This document shows positions 1-4,700 of a DNA stretch of 5,199 bases, piece after piece (the first letter of the stretch is position 1; the number at the start of each line of letters is the position of its first letter). The notes under the pieces are model-generated. The model worked only from the letters and a program-made list of their open reading frames with translations. It was not told where the DNA came from and did not search any database. The stretch covers positions 1 to 5,199 of the forward strand of contig CANGYC010000184.1 in NCBI GenBank assembly GCA_947457975.1, given 5' to 3'. The position numbers and the translations under genes were made by a program. Source of the stretch: Comamonadaceae bacterium. GTDB lineage: Bacteria; Pseudomonadota; Gammaproteobacteria; Burkholderiales; Burkholderiaceae_C.

Positions 1-101
1 ACGCCGAGGAGATGGACCTGCGTCTGAATCGCCAGGGGCTGCTCCAGTCTCTGCACGTGGCCATGAACCGTGTGGCCGACCTGTCTCGGCTCGCCGCCTG
101 A
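1..101 (+). CDS. glyS: Glycine--tRNA ligase beta subunit, C-terminal end (partial)
   Basis: Only the last 32 codons are present, read in the frame that begins at base 3 and ends with TGA at 99-101. The peptide reads AEEMDLRLNRQGLLQSLHVA and then ends in MNRVADLSRLAA. The ending 'NRVADLSRL' is the typical C-terminus of the bacterial GlyS beta chain, which belongs to the anticodon-binding part of the alpha2beta2 glycyl-tRNA synthetase. The enzyme charges tRNA-Gly in the cytoplasm. The next gene, gmhB, starts 3 bases after this stop, and a glyS-gmhB-plsC order is, from memory, common in betaproteobacteria, which supports the call. The fragment is too short to judge the enzyme itself. The identification rests on the terminal motif and the context. 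Confidence 0.85.
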   Translation, partial: AEEMDLRLNRQGLLQSLHVAMNRVADLSRLAA

Positions 102-104
102 ACC

Positions 105-695
105 ATGCTCGAGCGCAACCCCAAGCTCGTCATCCTGGACCGGGACGGCACCATCAACCATGACCGCGACGACTACGTGAAGTCGCCCGAGGAGTGGGAG
201 CCGCTGCCCGGCGCGCTCGAGGCCATCGCGCGCCTGAACCACGCCGGCTGGCATGTGGTGATTGCCAGCAACCAGTCGGGCCTGGGTCGGGGCCTGTTTG
301 ACGTGGCCTCGCTCAACGCCATGCATGAGAAGCTGCACAAGCGCTTGGCGGCTGTTGGCGGCCGCATTGATGCCATCTTCTACTGCCCGCACACCCCCGA
401 GGACGCCTGTGGCTGCCGCAAGCCGCTGCCTGGCCTCTTCGAGCAGATCGGTGCGCGCTTTGGTGTCTCGCTCAAGGGCGTGCCCACCGCAGGCGATACA
501 CGGCGCGACCTAGAGGCAGGCAGCGCCGCCGGTTGCGAGCCTCACCTGGTGCTCACCGGCAAGTCGGCGGGTCTGGCCCCCGAGGCGGCCCGCCAGGGCA
601 TGCCCGAGGGCACGCAGGTGCATGCCGACCTCGCGGCCTTCGCCGACTTTTTGTTGGCACGCGGCAGCGCCCGTGCGGCCACGCCCGCCCCCTGA
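105..695 (+). CDS. gmhB: D-glycero-beta-D-manno-heptose 1,7-bisphosphate 7-phosphatase
   Basis: This HAD-superfamily phosphatase of 196 residues removes the 7-phosphate from heptose 1,7-bisphosphate, a cytoplasmic step towards the ADP-heptose used for the LPS inner core. Visible motifs are the catalytic DRDGT (nucleophile D12, acid/base D14), motif II ASNQSG (about 54-59), the zinc loop with C94, H96, C102 and C104, motif III Lys in CRKP (K106), and motif IV GDTRRD (D131, D135). The four-ligand zinc loop and length separate GmhB from generic HAD phosphatases; the related HisB N-terminal domain shares the fold and is the main alternative. The ATG at 105 lies 3 bases after the glyS stop with no clear Shine-Dalgarno sequence, so translation is probably coupled to glyS. 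Residues 185-196 are an Ala/Arg/Pro-rich tail of no evident function. Whether it prefers the alpha or beta anomer cannot be read from the sequence. Confidence 0.93.
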   Translation: MLERNPKLVILDRDGTINHDRDDYVKSPEEWEPLPGALEAIARLNHAGWHVVIASNQSGLGRGLFDVASLNAMHEKLHKRLAAVGGRIDAIFYCPHTPEDACGCRKPLPGLFEQIGARFGVSLKGVPTAGDTRRDLEAGSAAGCEPHLVLTGKSAGLAPEAARQGMPEGTQVHADLAAFADFLLARGSARAATPAP

Positions 696-714
696 ACCCC
701 GACCCCTGAGCCCC

Positions 715-1467
715 ATGGCCCTGATCCGCTCGCTGCTGCACCTGCTCTTCATGGGCGTCACCGTGGTGCCCTGGGCGATCGCCGTGCTCGTGTGCTCGCT
801 GTTCCTGAGCAGCACGCAGATCTACTGGATGTGCGCCGGCTGGCTGCGCGTGGCAGTGTGGGGCGCGCGTTGGCTGCTGGGCATCCGCACGCGCGTGACC
901 GGCTGGGAACACCTGCCCACCGGGCAGACCAGTGCCGCCGTGCTGCTGCTCAAGCACCAGAGCACCTTCGAGACCTTCCTCATGCCCACGCTGATGCCGC
1001 ACCCGCTGGCCTATGTGTTCAAGAAGGAACTGCTCTACGTGCCTTTCTTCGGCTGGGCCATGGCACGCATGGACATGATCCACATCGACCGCAGCCGCCG
1101 CAGCGAGGCCTTCAACAAGGTGGTGCAGCAGGGCCGCCGCCTCATGGCCCAGGGCGTGTGGGTCATCATGTTCCCCGAAGGCACGCGCATCGCCCGCGGC
1201 CAGAAGGGCACCTACAAGTCGGGCGGCACGCGCCTGGCCATTGAAACCGGTGCGCCGGTCATCCCTGTGGCCGTGAGCTCGGCCAAGTGCTGGCCGCGCA
1301 AGGCGCTCATCAAGCACCCGGGCGTGGTCGATGTCTCCATCGGCCCACCCATCCCCAGCGCGGGCCGGCGCCCCGACGAACTCATGGCCGAGGTGGAGGC
1401 CTGGATCGAGGCCGAGATGCGCCGCCTCGACCCCGAGGCCTACACGGCCGAGCGCCCCTCAACCTGA
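715..1467 (+). CDS. plsC: 1-acyl-sn-glycerol-3-phosphate acyltransferase (lysophospholipid acyltransferase)
   Basis: A 250-residue inner-membrane enzyme that transfers an acyl group to lysophosphatidic acid to make phosphatidic acid, the precursor of membrane phospholipids. The N-terminus has hydrophobic stretches at about 8-32 and 37-56. The acyltransferase blocks follow in order: KHQSTFETF (H81 to E86), the MDMIHIDR block at about 119-126, FPEGTR at 153-158 and APVIPVAV at 180-187. Block I reads H-X4-E instead of the textbook H-X4-D. I recall the same Glu in other beta- and gammaproteobacterial PlsC relatives, so it is probably not a defect. The start at 715 is chosen because the in-frame extension to 622 overlaps gmhB and encodes only Pro/Arg-rich sequence. 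The start lies 19 bases after the gmhB stop, without a strong ribosome-binding site, consistent with one operon. The specific acyl acceptor is inferred from the family. Confidence 0.9.
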   Translation: MALIRSLLHLLFMGVTVVPWAIAVLVCSLFLSSTQIYWMCAGWLRVAVWGARWLLGIRTRVTGWEHLPTGQTSAAVLLLKHQSTFETFLMPTLMPHPLAYVFKKELLYVPFFGWAMARMDMIHIDRSRRSEAFNKVVQQGRRLMAQGVWVIMFPEGTRIARGQKGTYKSGGTRLAIETGAPVIPVAVSSAKCWPRKALIKHPGVVDVSIGPPIPSAGRRPDELMAEVEAWIEAEMRRLDPEAYTAERPST

Positions 1468-1516
1468 GCTCTCGCCTGAGCCGGCGTCACAGGCTCCAAC
1501 ACGGCAGCAACACTGC

Positions 1517-1546
1517 TTCAATCGCCCCGCAGCCTGCCCCTACACT
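1517..1546 (+). promoter_or_regulatory. Possible promoter giving a leaderless or nearly leaderless mRNA
   Basis: The 86-base gap between plsC and the peptidase gene holds a -10-like TACACT at 1541-1546, with a poor -35-like TTCAAT at 1517-1522 (18-base spacer). Only seven bases (1547-1553) separate TACACT from the ATG at 1554, so a transcript from here would begin at or next to the start codon. No Shine-Dalgarno sequence lies before that ATG, which fits leaderless translation. The -35 match is weak and the gene could simply be read from the upstream operon. Confidence 0.3.
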
Positions 1547-1553
1547 GTCCTGC

Positions 1554-2420
1554 ATGCGCGGCCTGCTTCAGTTCACCCTGGACCTGTTCACCCTCGACAC
1601 CCCAGCCCCTTCGCCGACCCAGCCTGGGTCCACCGAAGCTGCCGCCTCGCTGGCGCAGGTGCTCACACCCGTGAGCTACCGCCACCCCGAGGCCACGCGC
1701 GAGCTCATGCTCTGCGGCGTGCATGTGGCCTACGCCTTTCGCCGCGGCAAGCGCCGCACCATTGGCTTTTCGGTGGGGGCCGAGGGCCTGGCCGTGAGCG
1801 CGCCCAAGTGGGTACCGCTGTATGAGGTCGACCGTGCGGTGCACGAGAAAAGCGACTGGATCCTGCGCAAGTTGCAGGAAACACGCGAGCGCCAGGGCCG
1901 CATCGAGGCCACCCGCATCGACTGGCGCGACGGCGCGCAGCTGCCCTACCTGGGGCGCCCGCTCACGCTGGCGCTGGACCCCGGCCACCATTTCCGCGGC
2001 GCGGGCTCGCAGCTGGTCGGCGAGCCGGGCCAGGAGCGCCTGTTGCTGGGCCTGCCTCGCCAGGCTGCGCCCGAGCAGATTCGCGATGCCGCCCAGGCCT
2101 GGCTGATGCGCCAGGCCAAGCCGCTGTTCACGCAGCGCCTGGACCACTTCGCGCCGCAGCTGAATGTGCGCTGGACCAAGCTCGCGCTCAGCAGCGCCGC
2201 CACGCGCTGGGGCAGCGCCAAGTCCGACGGCTCCATCCGCCTGCACTGGCGGCTCATTCATTTCGGGCAGGACGTGATCGACTACGTGGTGGTGCACGAG
2301 CTCAGCCACCTGCGCGTGATGGACCACAGCCCCCGCTTTTGGGACACCGTGGGCGCCGTGGTGCCCAACTACGCCGAGCTGCGCGGCCAGCTCAAGGACC
2401 TGCCCATTCCCAGTTGGTGA
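1554..2420 (+). CDS. YgjP-like (DUF45 / M48-type) zinc metallopeptidase domain protein
   Basis: A 288-residue protein of the YgjP-like metallopeptidase family (Pfam YgjP-like, formerly DUF45). The signature is HELSH at 248-252, in which H248 and H252 bind zinc and E249 is catalytic, followed by H258 and RFW at 261-263. The conserved block before it, TRWGSAKSDGSIRLHWRLI (217-235), is typical of the family, although many members have Cys where this one has Ala221 (WGSC versus WGSA). There is no signal peptide or membrane segment, so it should be cytoplasmic. Residues 14-35 are Pro/Ser/Ala-rich and probably disordered. The ATG at 1554 gives a start 'MRGLLQFTLDLF' like relatives I recall; longer in-frame readings run into plsC and look non-coding. 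The gene lies 86 bases after plsC on the same strand. Substrates of this family are poorly known, and I do not assign one. Confidence 0.88.
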   Translation: MRGLLQFTLDLFTLDTPAPSPTQPGSTEAAASLAQVLTPVSYRHPEATRELMLCGVHVAYAFRRGKRRTIGFSVGAEGLAVSAPKWVPLYEVDRAVHEKSDWILRKLQETRERQGRIEATRIDWRDGAQLPYLGRPLTLALDPGHHFRGAGSQLVGEPGQERLLLGLPRQAAPEQIRDAAQAWLMRQAKPLFTQRLDHFAPQLNVRWTKLALSSAATRWGSAKSDGSIRLHWRLIHFGQDVIDYVVVHELSHLRVMDHSPRFWDTVGAVVPNYAELRGQLKDLPIPSW

Positions 2421-2435
2421 GGGCCAAGCCTCACC
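2416..2435. terminator. Hairpin between convergent stop codons, possible bidirectional terminator
   Basis: GGTGAGG (2416-2422) and CCTCACC (2429-2435) are perfect inverted copies with a 6-base loop. The stem includes the peptidase TGA stop (2418-2420) and ends 2 bases before the stop of the opposing gene (2437-2439). The position suits a two-way terminator, but neither side has a T-tract, so it is at best a weak or non-canonical one. Confidence 0.4.
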
Positions 2436-2436
2436 C

Positions 2437-3504
2437 TCAGGCAGCCGTAAAGCGCATCACCCCATCGGTGCCGCGCTGGCGCTTGAGCCGCCCCTCATGC
2501 CACAGCAGATGCAGGTGGGCCAGCGCCTCACCTACGGCAAAGGTGGTCTGGTGCACGTCCAGCACCCGCTTGAACATCAGCGGCAGGATGTCGGCGGCGC
2601 TGCAGGGCTGGGCGCGGCAGGCCTGCACCACCTCCTGCAGCCGCTCGGCGTGGTGCTGGCGCAGCTGCCCTGTGCGTTCGTGCAAGCCCTGGAAAGGCCG
2701 GCCGTGCGAAGGCAGCACCAGGGTGTGCGCCGGCAGCGGGTCGAATTTGGCCAGGGAATCGAGAAACAGCTGCAGCGGGTTGCCCTCGGGCTCCATCTGG
2801 TAGACGCTGATGTTGGTGGAGATGCGCGGCAGCACCATGTCGCCGCTGATGAGCACGGGCGTCCCCAGCCCGGGCTCATCGCAGAACAGCGCCATGTGCT
2901 CCGGCGAATGCCCGTGGCCCGAGATGCAGCGCCAGCGGCGCCCGCCGATGTGCAGCACCTGCGCATCGAGCAGGCGTGTGTACTGCGGAGGCACGGCCGG
3001 CACCATGCGGGCGTAGTAGCTGCTGCGGGCCAGCACCTCGTCGAGCACGGCGCGGTCCTGCACGCCATGCAGGGCAAAGAAGCCGGCCGTGGCCGCGCCG
3101 CCGAAGGAGTCCTGCTGGGCCACGGCCAGCCGGGCGGTCTGGTAGTCGCCCAGGCTGATCCACAGTGGCGCCTCAAAGCGCGCACACAGCCAGTGCGCGA
3201 GACCCAGGTGGTCGGGGTGCATGTGCGTGGCCAGCACGCGCAGCACCGGCAGGCCCTGCAGCTCCTGGGCGATCACCGCCTCCCACTGCGCACGGGCCTC
3301 GGGCCTGTCCACGCAGCAGTCGACCACGGTCCAGCCCTCGCGCCCGTCCAGCGTATCGCGCAGCAGCCAGAGATTGATGTGGTCCAGCGCAAAGGGCAGG
3401 GCCATGCGCAGCCAGCGCACGCCGGGTGCCACCTCCAGGCTGCGGCCTTCCTCGGGCAGCTGTGTGCCCAGCGGGTAACTCAGCGCCTGTTCAAGTGGAT
3501 TCAT
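2437..3504 (-). CDS. MBL-fold (metallo-beta-lactamase superfamily) metallo-hydrolase
   Basis: A 355-residue hydrolase with a complete metallo-beta-lactamase fold metal site: THMHPDH at 93-99 (H94, H96, D98, H99), the GHGHSPEH block at 196-203, the bridging Asp in SGDMVL (D222) and PSHGRP with H267. After the catalytic domain, residues of about 280-355 look like the small helical/winged-helix C-terminal domain seen in LACTB2-type members. There is no signal peptide, so it is probably cytoplasmic. The fold covers thioesterases, glyoxalase II, lactonases and nucleases; the sequence does not settle the substrate. It is unlikely to be an antibiotic resistance beta-lactamase, since it lacks a secretion signal. 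The start at 3504 (MNPLEQALSYPLG) is chosen because the upstream in-frame extension to 3609 would cover the palindromic operator region and has odd composition. It diverges from the LiuR-like gene, and the operator lies 43 bases before its ATG, so co-regulation is plausible. It converges on the peptidase gene. Confidence 0.9.
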   Translation of the reverse strand: MNPLEQALSYPLGTQLPEEGRSLEVAPGVRWLRMALPFALDHINLWLLRDTLDGREGWTVVDCCVDRPEARAQWEAVIAQELQGLPVLRVLATHMHPDHLGLAHWLCARFEAPLWISLGDYQTARLAVAQQDSFGGAATAGFFALHGVQDRAVLDEVLARSSYYARMVPAVPPQYTRLLDAQVLHIGGRRWRCISGHGHSPEHMALFCDEPGLGTPVLISGDMVLPRISTNISVYQMEPEGNPLQLFLDSLAKFDPLPAHTLVLPSHGRPFQGLHERTGQLRQHHAERLQEVVQACRAQPCSAADILPLMFKRVLDVHQTTFAVGEALAHLHLLWHEGRLKRQRGTDGVMRFTAA

Positions 3505-3546
3505 GGGGTGGGCCTGGAGGGGAAGTGCGCTATATTTCGGTGCATT

Positions 3547-3570
3547 ATTGACGTTTACGTCAACGTCAAT
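3547..3570. promoter_or_regulatory. LiuR/MerR-type operator in the divergent intergenic region
   Basis: The 16-base perfect palindrome TTGACGTTTACGTCAA (3548-3563) is followed directly by a third half-site CGTCAA (3564-3569). ATTGACG (3547-3553) and CGTCAAT (3564-3570) form a second, wider inverted pair. The palindrome resembles my memory of the operators reported for LiuR, the MerR-family regulator of leucine/isovalerate catabolism in proteobacteria. It lies 43 bases before the minus-strand hydrolase ATG and 90 bases before the LiuR-like ATG. TTGACG also resembles a -35 box on both strands. AT-rich -10-like words lie on the hydrolase side (TATAGC, minus strand, 3534-3529), but I find no pair with ideal spacing. 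Autoregulation and control of the divergent gene are inferences from position. Confidence 0.75.
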
Positions 3571-3580
3571 CGGTCGATTG
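3567..3580. promoter_or_regulatory. Second small palindrome overlapping the operator's third half-site
   Basis: CAATCG (3567-3572) and CGATTG (3575-3580) are inverted copies separated by GT. The element overlaps the CGTCAA half-site at 3564-3569, so occupancy of the two could be mutually exclusive or cooperative. It does not match the ACGT-centred operator, so another factor, or chance, is possible. Confidence 0.35.
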
Positions 3581-3653
3581 TAGGCAGCGGCAGGGCCCGA
3601 CCCGGCCAACGCCTGGCCAGCCGACCGGCCTCGTCCTCACGCCCCACCTGCCC

Positions 3654-4070
3654 ATGGCCACCACGACCTACACCATCAGTGACCTTGCCCGGGAGTTCGA
3701 CCTCACCACGCGGGCCATGCGCTTTTACGAGGACATGGGCTTGCTGCAGCCCCAGCGCGAGGGGCCGGGCGGGCGCAACCGCATCTACAGCGCCCGCGAC
3801 CGTACGCGCCTCAAACTCACCCTGCGCGCCAAGCGCCTGGGCCTGAGCCTGACCGAGGCCAAGGAGATCATCGACACCTACGAGAGCCCGCGCGACACCG
3901 TGCCGCAGCTCAAGAAGTTTCTGGTCATCCTCGAGGGCCACAAGCGCCAGATCGAAGAACAGATGGCCGATCTGCAGGCCAATCTGGAAGAGATCAAGGC
4001 GCATGAAAAGGAAGCCCGCGCCCTGCTGACCAAGGCCGAAGGCCGCGGCGCCGCCCGCAAGGCTGGCTGA
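3654..4070 (+). CDS. liuR: MerR-family transcriptional regulator, LiuR-like
   Basis: A 138-residue DNA-binding regulator. The winged helix-turn-helix occupies residues 6-66: YTISDLAREFDLTTRAMRFY (6-25), the EDMGLL turn, then the wing and second helix pair with RNRIYSARDRTRLKLTLRAK (41-60) and RLGLSL. A long charged helix (about 80-125) should form the antiparallel coiled coil of MerR dimers. There are no cysteines, which argues against a metal- or thiol-sensing MerR. This pattern (REFDLTTRAMRFYEDMGLL, then RDRTRLKLTLR) is typical of LiuR, the regulator of leucine and isovalerate breakdown. Isovaleryl-CoA dehydrogenase lies two genes downstream and a matching palindrome upstream, which both support the symbol. 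The ATG at 3654 begins the conserved region and has no clear Shine-Dalgarno sequence. Autoregulation through the operator at 3547-3570 is likely. Confidence 0.87.
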   Translation: MATTTYTISDLAREFDLTTRAMRFYEDMGLLQPQREGPGGRNRIYSARDRTRLKLTLRAKRLGLSLTEAKEIIDTYESPRDTVPQLKKFLVILEGHKRQIEEQMADLQANLEEIKAHEKEARALLTKAEGRGAARKAG

Positions 4071-4108
4071 ACGCGGCCCCACCCATTACACCGACAGGAC
4101 CCCCGCCC

Positions 4109-4555
4109 ATGAACGCTCCCCACGATACCGCCGCCGCGGCGCTCTACGACCGCGTCGATGCCAGCTTCCAGCGCCAGGGCATGATGCGCCACCTCGATGC
4201 ACGCCTGCTGCGCGTGGAGGCGGGCCTGTGCGAGATCGCGCTGCCCTTTTCGGAGCGCGTCGCGCAGCAGCAGGGCGGCTTTCACGGCGGCGCCATGGGC
4301 GCCTTGGCCGACATTGCCGCCGGCTACGCGGGCCTGACCCAGGCGCCCGAGGGCATGGAGCTCACCACCGTGGAATACAAGATCAACTTCCTGGCTGCCT
4401 TCCAGGGCGGCGAGCTGCGCGCCACGGGCAAGGTGCTCAAGGCCGGCCGCCGCCTGATCGTCACCACCGCCGAGGTGCTGCACGTGCAGGGCGATAAGAC
4501 CAGCTTGTGCGCCACCATGCAGCAGACCCTGATGGCCGTGCCCAAGACTTACTGA
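4109..4555 (+). CDS. PaaI-family hotdog-fold acyl-CoA thioesterase
   Basis: A 148-residue single hotdog domain. The hallmark is HGGAMGALADIAAGYAG (59-75), with H59, G60, G61 and the catalytic-type acid D68, preceded by a Gln-rich turn (53-55). The later TTVEYKINFLAA (86-97) and the ATGKVLKAGRRLIVTTAEV region are the second strand set of PaaI-like thioesterases. Such enzymes form tetramers and hydrolyse acyl- or aryl-CoA thioesters in the cytoplasm. The gene starts 38 bases after the LiuR-like regulator with AGGAC (4096-4100) at a usable Shine-Dalgarno distance, so the two are probably co-transcribed. Lying between liuR and liuA, it may recover free CoA from branched-chain acyl-CoA intermediates; that role is inference only. 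Its TGA stop (4553-4555) coincides with the left edge of the first repeat unit. Confidence 0.88.
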   Translation: MNAPHDTAAAALYDRVDASFQRQGMMRHLDARLLRVEAGLCEIALPFSERVAQQQGGFHGGAMGALADIAAGYAGLTQAPEGMELTTVEYKINFLAAFQGGELRATGKVLKAGRRLIVTTAEVLHVQGDKTSLCATMQQTLMAVPKTY

Positions 4556-4611
4556 AACCTTGTGGGACAGACCAAGATTTGCGCAGCAAATTTGCTCTGT
4601 CCCCAACTGAT
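4553..4611. repeat. Tandem palindromic (REP-like) repeat, unit 1
   Basis: The first of two head-to-tail copies. The unit begins TGAAACC and its TGA is the thioesterase stop codon. It can fold into one long hairpin over 4564-4603. The outer stem is GGGACAGA (4564-4571) with TCTGTCCC (4596-4603). The inner stem pairs 4575-4582 with 4586-4593 around a GCA loop, with one G-T pair. It also contains the perfect 10-base palindrome GCAAATTTGC (4586-4595). The 50 bases at 4568-4617 recur exactly at 4629-4678. The core has 24 G/C of 50, well below the surrounding genes. The form resembles REP elements mobilised by RAYT-type transposases, though no transposase gene is present here. Confidence 0.85.
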
Positions 4612-4672
4612 TGAGACCCTTGTGGAGTCAGACCAAGATTTGCGCAGCAAATTTGCTCTGTCCCCAACTGAT
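4612..4672. repeat. Tandem palindromic (REP-like) repeat, unit 2
   Basis: The second copy begins TGAGACCC and shares an exact 50-base core with unit 1 (offset 61). Differences sit at the left edge: one extra C before TTGTGG, and GGAGTCAGA in place of GGGACAGA. These changes spoil the outer stem, leaving CAGA (4629-4632) paired with TCTG (4657-4660), while the inner hairpin around 4636-4654 is intact. A stub TGAGAC (4673-4678), the start of a third unit, follows before unique sequence resumes 22 bases ahead of the liuA ATG. No T-tract follows either hairpin, so they are not standard rho-independent terminators. Confidence 0.85.
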
Positions 4673-4687
4673 TGAGACAAGAACCCC

Positions 4688-4693
4688 GAAAGG
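4688..4693 (+). promoter_or_regulatory. Ribosome-binding site for isovaleryl-CoA dehydrogenase
   Basis: GAAAGG lies 7 bases before the ATG at 4701, a good Shine-Dalgarno distance, and fixes that start. It is one of the clearest ribosome-binding sites in the window, and it lies just outside the repeat array. Confidence 0.6.
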
Positions 4694-4700
4694 CGCCACC

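Noticed and set aside
622..714. Upstream in-frame extension of plsC
   Set aside because: It overlaps gmhB and encodes Pro/Arg-rich sequence unlike any PlsC N-terminus; the ATG at 715 begins the hydrophobic segment.
553..1317. Minus-strand open frame (254 codons) opposite gmhB and plsC
   Set aside because: It is a composition-driven shadow, rich in His/Ala/Gly/Arg, of two well-supported genes on the other strand.
1474..1496. Weak inverted repeats after plsC (GAGCC/GGCTC, GCCTG/CAGGC)
   Set aside because: Stems of 5 bp with 9-11 base loops and no T-tract are expected by chance in GC-rich DNA.
2437..3504. Antibiotic-resistance metallo-beta-lactamase
   Set aside because: There is no signal peptide, the C-terminal part resembles LACTB2-type hydrolases, and the context is metabolic.
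3505..3609. Upstream in-frame extension of the MBL-fold hydrolase
   Set aside because: It would translate the palindromic operator (giving a DVDVNVNN run) and adds no known domain; the ATG at 3504 fits the family's N-terminus.
2497..3846. Long plus-strand open frame (449 codons) across the hydrolase gene and beyond
   Set aside because: It is antisense to a clear MBL-fold gene with all metal ligands, is rich in Gln/His/Arg/Ala as expected of a GC-rich shadow frame, and has no recognisable domain.
3878..4606. Minus-strand open frames that begin in or cross the repeats (also 4461-5072), sharing the peptide [12 protein letters not shown]
   Set aside because: The shared peptide only reflects the duplicated repeat; the rest is antisense to the thioesterase, regulator and liuA genes.
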